Source: Acidobacteriota bacterium
GTDB taxonomy: Bacteria; Acidobacteriota; Terriglobia; Terriglobales; Acidobacteriaceae
NCBI GenBank assembly: GCA_021779695.1
Contig: JAJYAE010000073.1
Span: forward strand, 1-14,974
Length of the DNA: 14,974 nucleotides
Direction: 5' to 3'
Shown: one piece after another, positions 1 through 7,662 of the stretch
Numbering within the stretch: position 1 is the stretch's first letter
Layout of the letters: every line of letters starts with the position of its first letter
Position numbers and translations under genes: made by a program
Notes under the pieces: model-generated
The model's database searches: none
Told to the model about the DNA's origin: nothing
Seen by the model: only the letters and a program-made list of their open reading frames with translations

Positions 1-1178
1 GGGGTGATCTCGGACGAATCGAACGCCCGAACCCATATCTGCTGCTTTCCATCTTTCACGAGAACGACTGAGATGAAGCGGCCATCAGGAGAAACTGCAA
101 GCGATCGGACCAGTGAGTTGTCTGGAACGAGGATATTGACTCGCGTAAGCGGCTGCGCGGCTGGTCGGCTGCGAAAGTACAGTATTCCGAGCGTGGCAAT
201 AACAAGCGCGGAGACGCTCAGTCCGGCCGCGAGCATCAGTGTCACGCGGCGGGAGTGAGGGGGCGCCGGAGTAAGTTCAATCGATTCGATCTCCCACTTC
301 AGGTCGCGTGCGGATTGCCATCGTTCTTCTGGATCCGGATCGAGGCATCTTTTGACGACTCGATCGAAGGGCGGCGGTAGACTTTCCAGATTGGCAGAGC
401 GCTTTCCGGTTAACATTTCGGCGAGGATGAGTCCAAGCGCGTAGATGTCGGACCGCACATCGGCCTCTTTTCCTTCCAGCAACTCAGGAGCCAGGTACGC
501 GGGCGTGCCCATTACTGCGCCCGCGGCCGTGACGGAGGGGTCCGCCGCAGACCTGGCGAGTCCAAAGTCGAGGACCTTGACCGCGGATTTCGCGAGCATG
601 ATGTTACCGGGCTTGAGATCGCGGTGGACGATGCCCTGGGAGTGAGCGACGGAGAGTGCCTCCGCGATTTGGGCGCCGAAGCGGACGGTTTCACGTGTGG
701 ACAGCTTGCCGCGCTTCAGCCTGGCGGCGAGCGTTTCGCCCTCCACAAGCTCCATTACCAGGTAGTTGGGACCCACGTCGTAGAGTGTGCACACATTGGG
801 ATGGCTGATGACGGCGATGGATCGGGCTTCCTGTTCGAAACGGTCGATGAATTCTTCGTTACAGATCTTGATGGCAACGGAGCGGCTGAGTCGCGTATCC
901 TTCGCGCGATAGACGCGACCCATGCCGCCCTGACCCAGGGTAGCTTCAATTTTGTAGGGACCGAGCTGAACGCCGGGAGCAATCGGAGTCTCAGATAGTT
1001 CCGAGAAGAGATCGACCGCGCGCTGATCGAGGAGATTTCCTCCGCCTGCACGGTTGTGCGAGAGTAGCTTCTCCACCTCGCCGCGAATCTCTGGATCGAC
1101 GCTGTCCAGAACCCCAACTCCGCGCTCACACGCCAAGTGGTACAGTTCCTCGATCTGCCGCCAGCGCTCAGATGACAA
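1..1178 (-). CDS. Serine/threonine protein kinase with C-terminal beta-propeller, partial
   Basis: PknB-type membrane-anchored kinase that phosphorylates Ser/Thr on unknown targets; 392 residues are visible and the C-terminus is cut by the window edge. Residues 1-65 are the short helical lead (SSERWRQIEELYH) typical of acidobacterial kinases. The kinase domain starts near 74 with the Gly-loop GQGGMGRVY (83-90), VAIK lysine 104, HRDLKPGN (Asp 187), DFG (204-206) and GTPAYLAPE (224-231), so it is an active-looking RD kinase. A single transmembrane helix lies at about 312-335, followed by the start of a TolB/WD40-like propeller (SLAVSPDGRFIS) expected outside the membrane. I chose the TTG start because GAGG lies 6 bases upstream and the product then begins at the family-typical SSERW; a GTG at 1190 is the alternative. 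It is divergent from the ECF sigma factor, and such kinases and sigma factors are often paired in this phylum. Confidence 0.93.
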   Translation of the reverse strand, partial: MSSERWRQIEELYHLACERGVGVLDSVDPEIRGEVEKLLSHNRAGGGNLLDQRAVDLFSELSETPIAPGVQLGPYKIEATLGQGGMGRVYRAKDTRLSRSVAIKICNEEFIDRFEQEARSIAVISHPNVCTLYDVGPNYLVMELVEGETLAARLKRGKLSTRETVRFGAQIAEALSVAHSQGIVHRDLKPGNIMLAKSAVKVLDFGLARSAADPSVTAAGAVMGTPAYLAPELLEGKEADVRSDIYALGLILAEMLTGKRSANLESLPPPFDRVVKRCLDPDPEERWQSARDLKWEIESIELTPAPPHSRRVTLMLAAGLSVSALVIATLGILYFRSRPAAQPLTRVNILVPDNSLVRSLAVSPDGRFISVVLVKDGKQQIWVRAFDSSEIT

Positions 1179-1286
1179 TGGGTACCTCACTCGGAATGGA
1201 TGGTATTATGGCGCTGTTAGCGAGACGTTGTACACGGCTTTGTTGCCCCGCGATCTGTGCCCATGCGTCTCGGGAGGCTCGCTTCG

Positions 1287-1880
1287 GTGACCAATCCATC
1301 CCGATCCAGTTCCGGGGACGACCAAACCTCGGAAACAACTCAGCTTCTTCGGGCGTGGGCTGAGGGTGATCGGAGCGCCCTGGAGCGCCTCACCCCCCAC
1401 GTCTATCGCACTCTCAGGCGCATTGCCGGTCACCAGATGCAGAGCGAACGCGCGGGGAATTCGATGCAAGCTACTGCCCTCGTGCATGAAGCTTACCTGG
1501 AACTGATCGACGTCACCAACGTGAACTGGCAGCACCGTGCTCATTTCTTCGCAGTCTCTGCGCAGATCATGCGCCATATTCTGCTCGATCGCGCAAGAAT
1601 GCGCATTGCAGCTAAGCGAGGAGGCGCCGCGGAACGTGTGAATCTCGACGAGCTGCCAGACCTCAGCGGCGACAGGGCACGCGAGCTCGTCGCGCTCGAA
1701 GATGGACTGAACGCGCTGGCACAAAACGATCCTCGGAAGGCTCGTGTAGTCGAACTTCGCTTCTTCGGTGGTCTAAGCGTCGACGAAACCGCCGAAGTGC
1801 TCGCTATCTCGCCGGAGACTGTCATGCGCGACTGGAAGTTCGCACGCTCCTGGCTCCAGGCCGAACTCAGTAACGGCTGA
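1287..1880 (+). CDS. ECF-type RNA polymerase sigma factor (Sigma70_ECF / TIGR02999-like)
   Basis: Alternative sigma factor of 197 residues that would direct RNA polymerase to a special promoter set. Region 2 spans about residues 17-105 (TQLLRAWAEGDRSALERL, ATALVHEAYLEL, HRAHFFAVSAQIMRHILLDRAR). Region 4 spans about 140-192 with the helix-turn-helix FFGGLSVDETAEVLAISPETV. A Lys/Arg-rich linker (RIAAKRGGAAERVNLDEL) is characteristic of this subfamily. I chose GTG 1287 because GGGAGG lies 9 bases upstream and the product then starts MTNPS; GTG 1257 or ATG 1263 would add ten or eight residues. No anti-sigma gene is adjacent. The divergent kinase 108 bases away is the obvious candidate regulator, which is inference. 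A related but truncated sigma fragment lies at 9454-9582. Confidence 0.93.
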   Translation: MTNPSRSSSGDDQTSETTQLLRAWAEGDRSALERLTPHVYRTLRRIAGHQMQSERAGNSMQATALVHEAYLELIDVTNVNWQHRAHFFAVSAQIMRHILLDRARMRIAAKRGGAAERVNLDELPDLSGDRARELVALEDGLNALAQNDPRKARVVELRFFGGLSVDETAEVLAISPETVMRDWKFARSWLQAELSNG

Positions 1881-2019
1881 GTCATACTAGAAAAAACTTA
1901 CAGCGAATGCCAGTTTTTGCCGCCAGATTGCGCCTAGAGAAACAAAGGCAATCAGAAGCGGTCGGAACATGCCGTCCCTCTGGTTCGCTTCCCCACTTCA
2001 CATCGAGAAGGAGATCGAA

Positions 2020-2490
2020 ATGAGAACGAGTATGTTCCGGATCTGCGCGATTCTGGCAATCGGCCTGGCTGGGTACCTGCCGGCCCTGCAGGCACAACAG
2101 CACACACTTGAGGGCGTTTGGAACGTGAGCGTCAGCGTCACAGACTGCAACACCGGCGCGATCATCAGGACCGTTCATTCGCTGCAGGCTTACCATCACG
2201 ACGGCACCATCGTTGAAACCGCCAATACCGCATCGCGCGGCATGAGCGTAGGCGTATGGGAAGCTGCGGGTGACGGACAGACGTACAACGACAGCTTCTA
2301 TTTCTACCGCTACACCAGCACCGGGACATTTCTTTCACTTGCGCACGGGACCGACACCATCACGCTCAGTTCAGATGGAACTCAATACACGTCGACGGGC
2401 AACGTTCATGACTATGACGCAAATGGAAATTTGCTCTCGGTCGGCTGTGTGACCCACACCGCCTCCCGGCTGGAAGATTCGGAGCAATAG
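2020..2490 (+). CDS. Small secreted protein of unknown function
   Basis: I do not recognise a family. The 156-residue product starts with a clear Sec signal peptide: MRTSMFR, a hydrophobic core at 8-21, and an AxA-type site after ALQA (residue 25). The mature part is about 131 residues, rich in Thr, Ser, Tyr and Gly with alternating polar/hydrophobic strands (SVSVTDCNTGAIIRT, FYFYRYTSTGTF, DTITLSSDGTQYTSTG). This suggests a small beta-barrel or lipocalin-like fold. Two mature cysteines (TDCNTG and VGCVTH) sit near each end and could form a disulphide. The start is fixed by AAGGAG six bases upstream; an upstream ATG at 1969 lacks such a site. It follows the sigma factor by 139 bases on the same strand and could be one of its targets, but no promoter motif proves this. 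Confidence 0.8.
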   Translation: MRTSMFRICAILAIGLAGYLPALQAQQHTLEGVWNVSVSVTDCNTGAIIRTVHSLQAYHHDGTIVETANTASRGMSVGVWEAAGDGQTYNDSFYFYRYTSTGTFLSLAHGTDTITLSSDGTQYTSTGNVHDYDANGNLLSVGCVTHTASRLEDSEQ

Positions 2491-2563
2491 AACGTGCAAA
2501 GGTTACCTTGATGGTGTCAGAAGTTGATATCCGTGCGCGTACAAATCAGAGTCAAAGGTGCAA

Positions 2564-2659
2564 ATGACCACGCGAAGAGGCCTGCTGAATCGCGCGACAA
2601 CCGCGGCAGCGGCAATGGCCACAAGAGAGGCCTTTGCCGCTCCAATCTCTGACGTCTGA
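2564..2659 (+). pseudogene. Possible stub of a Tat-exported protein (31 codons)
   Basis: A short open frame begins with ATG preceded by AAAGG at a 5-base spacing and encodes MTTRRGLLNRATTAAAAMA, then EAFAAPISDV and a stop. The twin arginine followed by Gly-Leu-Leu and an Ala/Thr-rich stretch ending in AFAAP resembles a Tat signal peptide with a cleavage site but no mature protein. It lies directly before the acyl-CoA ligase remnant in a region with no intact gene, so it is best read as a truncated 5' end. It could also be chance; no homologous mature domain follows in any frame. Confidence 0.35.
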
Positions 2660-2690
2660 CTTCGAAACAGTTCGTGCCGAAACACCGATG

Positions 2691-2926
2691 GCAGATTGCT
2701 CGGCTGATGGCTACTACACACTGCTGGGCCTTAAGTGCGACCTCATTATCTCCTGAGGCTTTAACATCTATCCCCGCGAGATCGAGGACTTTCTCGCCGA
2801 GCAAGACGAAGGGGCAGAAGCGGCCGTGATAGGCATTGCGGATGAGGTGGGTGGAGAGATTCCCATGGCTTTCTTTGTGGCGCGCAAACCAATCACTACA
2901 GAGGATCTCGAAGCCCGCTGCCGCTA
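2691..2926 (+). pseudogene. Acyl-CoA synthetase (AMP-forming) C-terminal remnant with in-frame stop
   Basis: The plus strand reads ADGYYTLLGLKCDLIIS, stop, then GFNIYPREIEDFLAEQ and later EAAVIGIADEVGGEIPMAFF, ending at a stop after EDLEARCR. This is the hinge and C-terminal domain of ANL-family AMP-forming ligases (malonyl-CoA or fatty-acyl-CoA synthetase type). There the motif is normally DLIISGGFNIYPREIE, so the TGA at 2754-2756 replaces a Gly codon (GGA to TGA is one change). The catalytic-lysine segment expected about 60 residues further on is missing, as is the whole N-terminal domain (about 400 residues). It is dead by nonsense mutation and by truncation at both ends. No related gene is in the window. 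Confidence 0.85.
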
Positions 2927-2990
2927 AATCGCCCTCAATTGCATGCAAGGACAGATGATCTCGGGTCTAGCGATCATGAACGAACGCGCA

Positions 2991-3031
2991 ATTCCCTGTA
3001 TTTTTCCCTGTTAGCGGGAAACTGCTAACGG
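2991..3031. repeat. Tandem TTCCCTGT motif plus GTTAGC/GCTAAC hairpin
   Basis: TTCCCTGT occurs twice, at 2992-2999 and 3004-3011, a 12-base period separated by a T-rich spacer. The second copy runs into an inverted repeat: CTGTTAGC (3008-3015) pairs with GCTAACGG (3024-3031) around an 8-base loop, giving eight pairs with one G-U. It lies downstream of the GH35 gene and could fold in its mRNA, but no U-run follows, so it is not a typical intrinsic terminator. From memory, similar ATTCCCTGTTTTTCCCTGTTA strings recur in some alphaproteobacterial genomes. I cannot verify that here. Confidence 0.5.
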
Positions 3032-3044
3032 AGACGGTATCGTA

Positions 3045-3074
3045 GGGGACTCCGCACACCGCTATAGAGTCCTC
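3045..3074. terminator. Hairpin just after the GH35 stop codon, possible transcript 3' end
   Basis: GGACTC (3047-3052) pairs perfectly with GAGTCC (3067-3072) around a 14-base loop, and the stem can extend by weaker pairs on both sides. It begins only a few bases past the GH35 stop codon on the minus strand. There is no T-rich tail in the direction of transcription, so it may stabilise the 3' end or act with Rho rather than terminate intrinsically. Confidence 0.35.
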
Positions 3075-3076
3075 GT

Positions 3077-5605
3077 CTATTTGTGTTGCCCCGATGAATT
3101 GAAAGCGATGGTGAAGCGGTACTCGGGAGCGACGGTTATGCTCTTCAAGTCAATTGCCTGATTGCTCGTACCGAAATCTGGCCATGCCTGCTTTTCGAGG
3201 AAGATGGGCGCGTCCTGGCGGAGGGGCAGAATGCTCAGAGTGAGTGGGCCGTGGTGGAGCGCGTCTTCAAAACGGAGCAGGCCGATGGTCCACTTTGTTC
3301 CGTTGTAGAAGTTGTCGTCGAGCAGTTTCTCGCCTGAAGTGAGCCGTGCCACGTCTCCCGTATAGTGCACGAGCAGGAAGAGATTGCTAAGATAAGGCTT
3401 GTCGAAGTTGCCGTGGACGGTGAGCTGCCATTTTGCTGCGTGCTTGAAGGCGGAGTCGTCAGGAGCCATGGCAACGCCTTGCGGACGCCACGATAGTGGA
3501 GGCCCGAGCTGAACCGGCGGAGCCGGCGATGCATCCTGAGTTTGCTGGAAGTTCAGCGTGAATTGCGCTCCGGGCACTAGGGCGGAGTACTGCATGACGT
3601 CGCGGCTCCGCGCTTGGGTCAAGGTGAGGCCCTCTGCGGTGAATTGCGCTGGTGCATCTGGATAGACGCTAAACGTGCATTGCGGGATCTCCTGTGAGAG
3701 CAGAACGAATCTGTTGCCGGAGGCGTAGAAGTCCTGCGGCGTTTCAACGAGAAATTGCGATTCGGGAGTATGCACCTTCCATGCGTGCTCGGCCTCGCTT
3801 TGGGTGAGGACAATGATGCGTGTCTCGGGGCTGGTTACGCGACGGAGCACGATGGGATGCTCGAACCCGGTGGAGATGCGATCGATGGCAACGGTGCCGT
3901 TGCGCCGCCGGACGGCGGCGCCGGCTGCAGTGACGCTCAAATCAGGCTCGTCATCGAGGATGAACTGACTTGGTATGCCTGGGACCTGCTCGAAGAAGTA
4001 GATGTCGCCGTGGGTGGAGTGGATGCGCGTGAAGAGCTGCGTGGTGGTGAAGCGAAGCGAGGTGATACCGAGGTCGAAATTGAATGGCCAGATGAAGTAG
4101 GCCCCGGAAGGTATGTCGATGGGCTTTTCGGGGATGCGCAGGACGCTGCCGGGCAACTGGATTGCAAACTGTACGGATTTGCGAGCGGGCATGGTTGAAC
4201 CGCGCACGTAGTTATTGACAAATAAAAAGCCGCGCCTGCCAGCGCTGCGCACCGCGGCGCGCAGAGGGGAGAAGTCCGATGGAGAGGTGGGACGTGCGGC
4301 GGGAGCATGCACGGACATGGGTGCAAGCAGGGAGCCAAAGTCATTGAGGAAGTAGTTGAAGATTTTCAGCTTGCGGAAGGACGCACGTTCCTGCCCGAAC
4401 TCGCCGAGCGGCGCCTGAAAGTCGTAGGACTTGACGGGAACGTCGGTGGGGTACCCGGTTGATTGCGACTCCTGCAGTGTGGTGAGGTTACCGTCGGGAT
4501 TTTCGCCACCCTGGAACATGTAGGTGCCGTAGAGATTAACGCCGGAGCCGAGCATCACGGGCATCATCGCAGCGACGTCGTCTGGAGCAATGATGGGGCG
4601 GCGATGATAAGTGTCCTGCACTCCGCCGCCTATCTCAGCGGTGATGAAGGGGGTGTCAAGACCAATGTGCTTTTGCGGGACATCGTGGCTGGTGACACCT
4701 TGCATGCCCATACTGCCGGAGACGCGGCTGCCGAAGCGGAAGAGATAGACCTCGTTGGGAGGCAGGGCAGTGCGTGCGGCATCCCACGGTGCATCGGGAT
4801 AACCGCCGTAGACGGAGAGCACCTTGCCTGTGGGGATGACCGCGTTATCCCAGCCAGTGACTGTATAGAAGGGGACGTCGAGACCGTCGTCGACGACAAG
4901 CTTCTTGAGAGTAAGGATGTATTCTTCGCCCTGCTCTGGCCCGCGACTGGAGTACTCATTTTCCAACTGGATTCCGATGACGGGGCCGCCATCCTTCCAG
5001 AGCAGGCCGTGCAACTGCCGAGCTATCTGGGCAAAGTAGAGGCCGACGTAGCGCATGAAGTCGTGATCGTTGCGCCGCGTGGGGCCTTTCTTGAGCAGCC
5101 AATCGGGGAGGCCGCCGTTGCGGGCCTCGCCATGTGCCCAGGGACCAACACGGACGATGACATACAGGTGATGTTTGGCACAGAGTCGGAGGAAGGCGCG
5201 GAGATCACGCTGACCCGACCAGTCAAACCGGCCTTCGATCTCTTCATGGTGAATCCAGAAGAGGTAGGTGGCGACAATCTGAACGCCTGCCGCTTTCATC
5301 TTGAGCAACTCCGGTTCCCATTCGGATTGCGGAACGCGGGAGAAGTGAAACTCGCCCATTACGGGGAGCCACGGTTTGCCGTCGTGCGTAAGGTACATGC
5401 TGTTGAGGCCGAGGGTGTGACCGTCGGGCGAGATGGATGTGCCGCCTATGTATCCCGATCCCTGGGGGACCTGTGACGCAGATCGCGCGTCGATCGAGAT
5501 GGTCTGAATGGCGCTCTGCTGCGAGATAAGAGGCGGCGGCGAAACTGTCGCGCTGAAGAAAGCGACACAGCAAAAGAGTGCTTGAGGGAATTGGATAGCT
5601 TTCAT
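3077..5605 (-). CDS. Secreted beta-galactosidase, glycoside hydrolase family 35
   Basis: Retaining beta-galactosidase that removes terminal beta-galactose from glycans. From ATG 5605 the 842-residue product opens with a Sec-type signal (MKAIQFPQALFCCVAFFSATV). ATG 5641 would add 12 charged residues before it and has a poor ribosome site. The GH35 TIM barrel covers about 65-400: MGEFHFSRVPQSEWEPELLKMKAAG (83-107), the acid/base motif IQLENEY (Glu 217 following Asn) and the nucleophile in PFITAEIGGG (Glu 324). The remaining 440 residues are beta-rich accessory domains, including a galactose-binding jelly-roll-like part (WQLTVHGNFDKPYLSNLFLL). It lies 92 bases downstream of the fucosidase on the same strand and is probably co-transcribed. 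Together they would remove fucose and then galactose from side chains, for example of xyloglucan or arabinogalactan. Both catalytic acids are present and no frameshift is seen. Confidence 0.95.
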   Translation of the reverse strand: MKAIQFPQALFCCVAFFSATVSPPPLISQQSAIQTISIDARSASQVPQGSGYIGGTSISPDGHTLGLNSMYLTHDGKPWLPVMGEFHFSRVPQSEWEPELLKMKAAGVQIVATYLFWIHHEEIEGRFDWSGQRDLRAFLRLCAKHHLYVIVRVGPWAHGEARNGGLPDWLLKKGPTRRNDHDFMRYVGLYFAQIARQLHGLLWKDGGPVIGIQLENEYSSRGPEQGEEYILTLKKLVVDDGLDVPFYTVTGWDNAVIPTGKVLSVYGGYPDAPWDAARTALPPNEVYLFRFGSRVSGSMGMQGVTSHDVPQKHIGLDTPFITAEIGGGVQDTYHRRPIIAPDDVAAMMPVMLGSGVNLYGTYMFQGGENPDGNLTTLQESQSTGYPTDVPVKSYDFQAPLGEFGQERASFRKLKIFNYFLNDFGSLLAPMSVHAPAARPTSPSDFSPLRAAVRSAGRRGFLFVNNYVRGSTMPARKSVQFAIQLPGSVLRIPEKPIDIPSGAYFIWPFNFDLGITSLRFTTTQLFTRIHSTHGDIYFFEQVPGIPSQFILDDEPDLSVTAAGAAVRRRNGTVAIDRISTGFEHPIVLRRVTSPETRIIVLTQSEAEHAWKVHTPESQFLVETPQDFYASGNRFVLLSQEIPQCTFSVYPDAPAQFTAEGLTLTQARSRDVMQYSALVPGAQFTLNFQQTQDASPAPPVQLGPPLSWRPQGVAMAPDDSAFKHAAKWQLTVHGNFDKPYLSNLFLLVHYTGDVARLTSGEKLLDDNFYNGTKWTIGLLRFEDALHHGPLTLSILPLRQDAPIFLEKQAWPDFGTSNQAIDLKSITVAPEYRFTIAFNSSGQHK

Positions 5606-5697
5606 ACGCGCTTGATCGGCCTCTTTATTCCTGAGCCACATTGAATGTTAGTCTTCGGCCAGAACCGCTCCCTCGGCCCTCAGAACAGTCGTCGGCT

Positions 5698-7110
5698 TTA
5701 AGTCATGACGCCGACGTTGTGACGTGGCCAAATTGGCCGCATGGCATCGTGATCAATAGCCGGGTTATCGTCGCATTCGACTTCGATCACGGTGACGGGA
5801 TCATCAGGGGACCCGGCGGGAAGGCCAGTCAGGCGCAGCGAGAATTCGTCCTGAGTGAACTCAATCTTCTGACCAGTCTTAATCAAACGGGCAGAGAGTG
5901 CTTTTGCCTTCAAGCCGCCTATTGCGATGACGGTGCCCGGTTGAAAGAATGGCAGCCACTCGGCAGCTGGGGTTTTACCGGGCCAGTATTGCTGGTGAAT
6001 GTAGAGGGTGTTGCCGCGGCGGGTGTAGTTGGCGTTCACATTCCAGCCGAAACTGCCACGCTCTGTGGAGTAAATAGCTTCACCATTAGTCTGCAGCCAG
6101 TTACCTACCGTCTCGAGGATCCGCACCGTTTCGACCGGAATCGAACCGTCCGGCATGGGCCCGATGTTTAGCAGGTAGTTGCCCCCGCCTCGTGCGCAGT
6201 TCGCTAAATTGGCTAGAACCGTTTTGGGCGATTTCCACGCATCGTCGCCTCGGTTGAAACCCCATGAATCATTCAAGGTCATGCAGCTTTCCCAGGCACG
6301 CCCCTCATTTGCGGCGGTAACCTCCTGCTCGGGAGTGGAGAAATCTCCCTGCAAGCCATTGCGGTTGTTCACAATGATCGCCGGCTGAAGTTCGAAGACC
6401 ATCCGGTTCATGCGGTCCGATTCCCATTCTTCGGGTGTCAGTGGCCAGTCTACGTCGTACCAGAGGATATCGATCTTGCCGTAATTGGTCATCAACTCTC
6501 GGATCAAGCCGTGTGTGTAGTCGACAAAACGCTTGCGGGCATCGGGGTCGGTCTTGCAACGGGCGCCGTCAGGATGATGCCAATCCATCAGCGAGTAGTA
6601 GAATCCCACGCGCAGGCCCTCGGCGCGGGCAGCATCCACAAACTCCCGGACCAGGTCACGCCCCGGGCCTTGTTTGGTCGCACAGTAATCGGTGAGCTTG
6701 GTGTCCCATTGGCAAAAGCCTTCATGATGTTTTGTGGTCATCACCATATACTTTTGTCCGGCCTTCTTGGCCAGGCGAGCCCAGTCGCGCGCGGCCAGTG
6801 GCTTTGGATGGAAATGACGTGCAAGTGTTTCGTACTGAGACAGCGGGATCCCCTCTACTTCCTTCGACCACTCATGCTGTCCAATCAGCGAGTACAAACC
6901 CCAATGAATGAACATCCCAAACTTAGCCTCATGCCACCATTTCATGCGGGATGCCCGGGTCTGGGCCATTTGCTTTTCAATCGGTGTAGATGGCGTATTC
7001 CTCTCACTTTGCGCAGCAAGAGGGCTCACTGCAGTTCCAGCTGCGGCGACTGCGCCTGTGGCAGCGATTCTGGCGAGAAAGGATCGTCTTGAAAGCTCAG
7101 AGGAATTCAT
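5698..7110 (-). CDS. Tat-exported alpha-L-fucosidase, glycoside hydrolase family 29
   Basis: Retaining alpha-L-fucosidase releasing terminal fucose. The 470-residue product starts at ATG 7110, with AGGAG 7 bases upstream; an in-frame ATG at 7137 lacks this. A Tat signal is clear: SRRSFLARIAATGAVAAAG (7-25), ending LAAQ near 34. The GH29 barrel follows: MKWWHEAKFGMFIHWGLYS (56-74), with His 69/Trp 70 of the fucose pocket, TTKHHEGFCQWDT (125-137) with the His pair 128-129, and GFYYSLMDWHHP (169-180). The likely nucleophile is Asp 219 in DILWYDVDWP; most relatives have WFDG here, so Gly is replaced by Val. The acid/base is not conserved in this family and I do not assign it. A beta-sandwich tail follows from about residue 375. 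It is the first gene of the unit with GH35, and a TGACTC/GAGTCA palindrome lies 73 bases upstream. Confidence 0.95.
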   Translation of the reverse strand: MNSSELSRRSFLARIAATGAVAAAGTAVSPLAAQSERNTPSTPIEKQMAQTRASRMKWWHEAKFGMFIHWGLYSLIGQHEWSKEVEGIPLSQYETLARHFHPKPLAARDWARLAKKAGQKYMVMTTKHHEGFCQWDTKLTDYCATKQGPGRDLVREFVDAARAEGLRVGFYYSLMDWHHPDGARCKTDPDARKRFVDYTHGLIRELMTNYGKIDILWYDVDWPLTPEEWESDRMNRMVFELQPAIIVNNRNGLQGDFSTPEQEVTAANEGRAWESCMTLNDSWGFNRGDDAWKSPKTVLANLANCARGGGNYLLNIGPMPDGSIPVETVRILETVGNWLQTNGEAIYSTERGSFGWNVNANYTRRGNTLYIHQQYWPGKTPAAEWLPFFQPGTVIAIGGLKAKALSARLIKTGQKIEFTQDEFSLRLTGLPAGSPDDPVTVIEVECDDNPAIDHDAMRPIWPRHNVGVMT

Positions 7111-7182
7111 CTGGATTCTCCTAGATGATGCGTGCAAGAGCTCACTTTGAATTGAGCAAAACGAATTGTACGTGATGAGCCC

Positions 7183-7195
7183 TGACTCGGAGTCA
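7183..7195. promoter_or_regulatory. Candidate operator TGACTC-G-GAGTCA upstream of the glycosidase genes
   Basis: A perfect 13-base palindrome with a one-base centre lies 73 bases upstream of the fucosidase start. Its size and position fit a dimeric repressor or activator site for the fucosidase/galactosidase unit. Only one copy is seen and no regulator gene is adjacent, so the role is inference. Confidence 0.35.
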
Positions 7196-7279
7196 CAGAT
7201 AGTTGGGCCCTAGACCTTCTTCAGGCTGGTTCTTGCCAAAATACTAACCGTCCATTTGGTCCAGTTTTCGCCAGGCCCA

Positions 7280-7459
7280 TCAGTGAGCGCTGATTGGTAT
7301 TGAGAGGTCGACTTCAACGAAGCCGTCAGCGTCTTCCGAGGTGCGCAGGCGAGCTCGGGTTTCGTCGATGCTGTCGATGCGCATCTCGGCGCGATAGGGT
7401 CGACCGCCCTTGATGATGGCTGAGACCCTGTTTCCGGCTAACTTCAATTTCTTGCCCCG
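7280..7459 (-). pseudogene. Unidentified coding-like remnant (C-terminal end of a lost gene)
   Basis: An open stretch of 60 codons without a usable start lies in the 552-base spacer between the fucosidase and dhaK. It reads KLAGNRVSAIIKGGRPYRAE, then MRIDSIDETRARLRT, and ends FVEVDLSIPISAH and stop. Its third codon positions are rich in C and G like the real genes around it, unlike the other frames here. I do not recognise the family. A stop three codons upstream of the readable part closes the frame, so this looks like the 3' end of a decayed gene. The rest of 7111-7662 shows no intact gene. 7524-7640 has two short competing coding-like frames on opposite strands that I could not resolve. 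Confidence 0.35.
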
Positions 7460-7662
7460 TCAGTCTGGAGAACGGAGCATACTGGGTTCTGCGCAGGACG
7501 CTCAAGCGCGGGATTCTTCCAGGAACTACCCGAGACCGTGGGTGCGGCAATGAAATGAGGAGATGTGCTCCGGAAGCAAGTCGAACTCGCGAAAGTCCTC
7601 GCCACAAAGAATGCAATACGACCGGAGCTTCTTATTCAGATCTGAGGAGGGCGGCCATCATT

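Noticed and set aside
1206..1724. 172-residue minus-strand frame opposite the sigma factor
   Set aside because: It is the antisense of a well-supported sigma factor and has no domain of its own.
4463..5476. 337-residue open frame on the plus strand
   Set aside because: It lies entirely opposite the GH35 gene, which has catalytic motifs and a signal peptide; the plus-strand frame has no recognisable domain.
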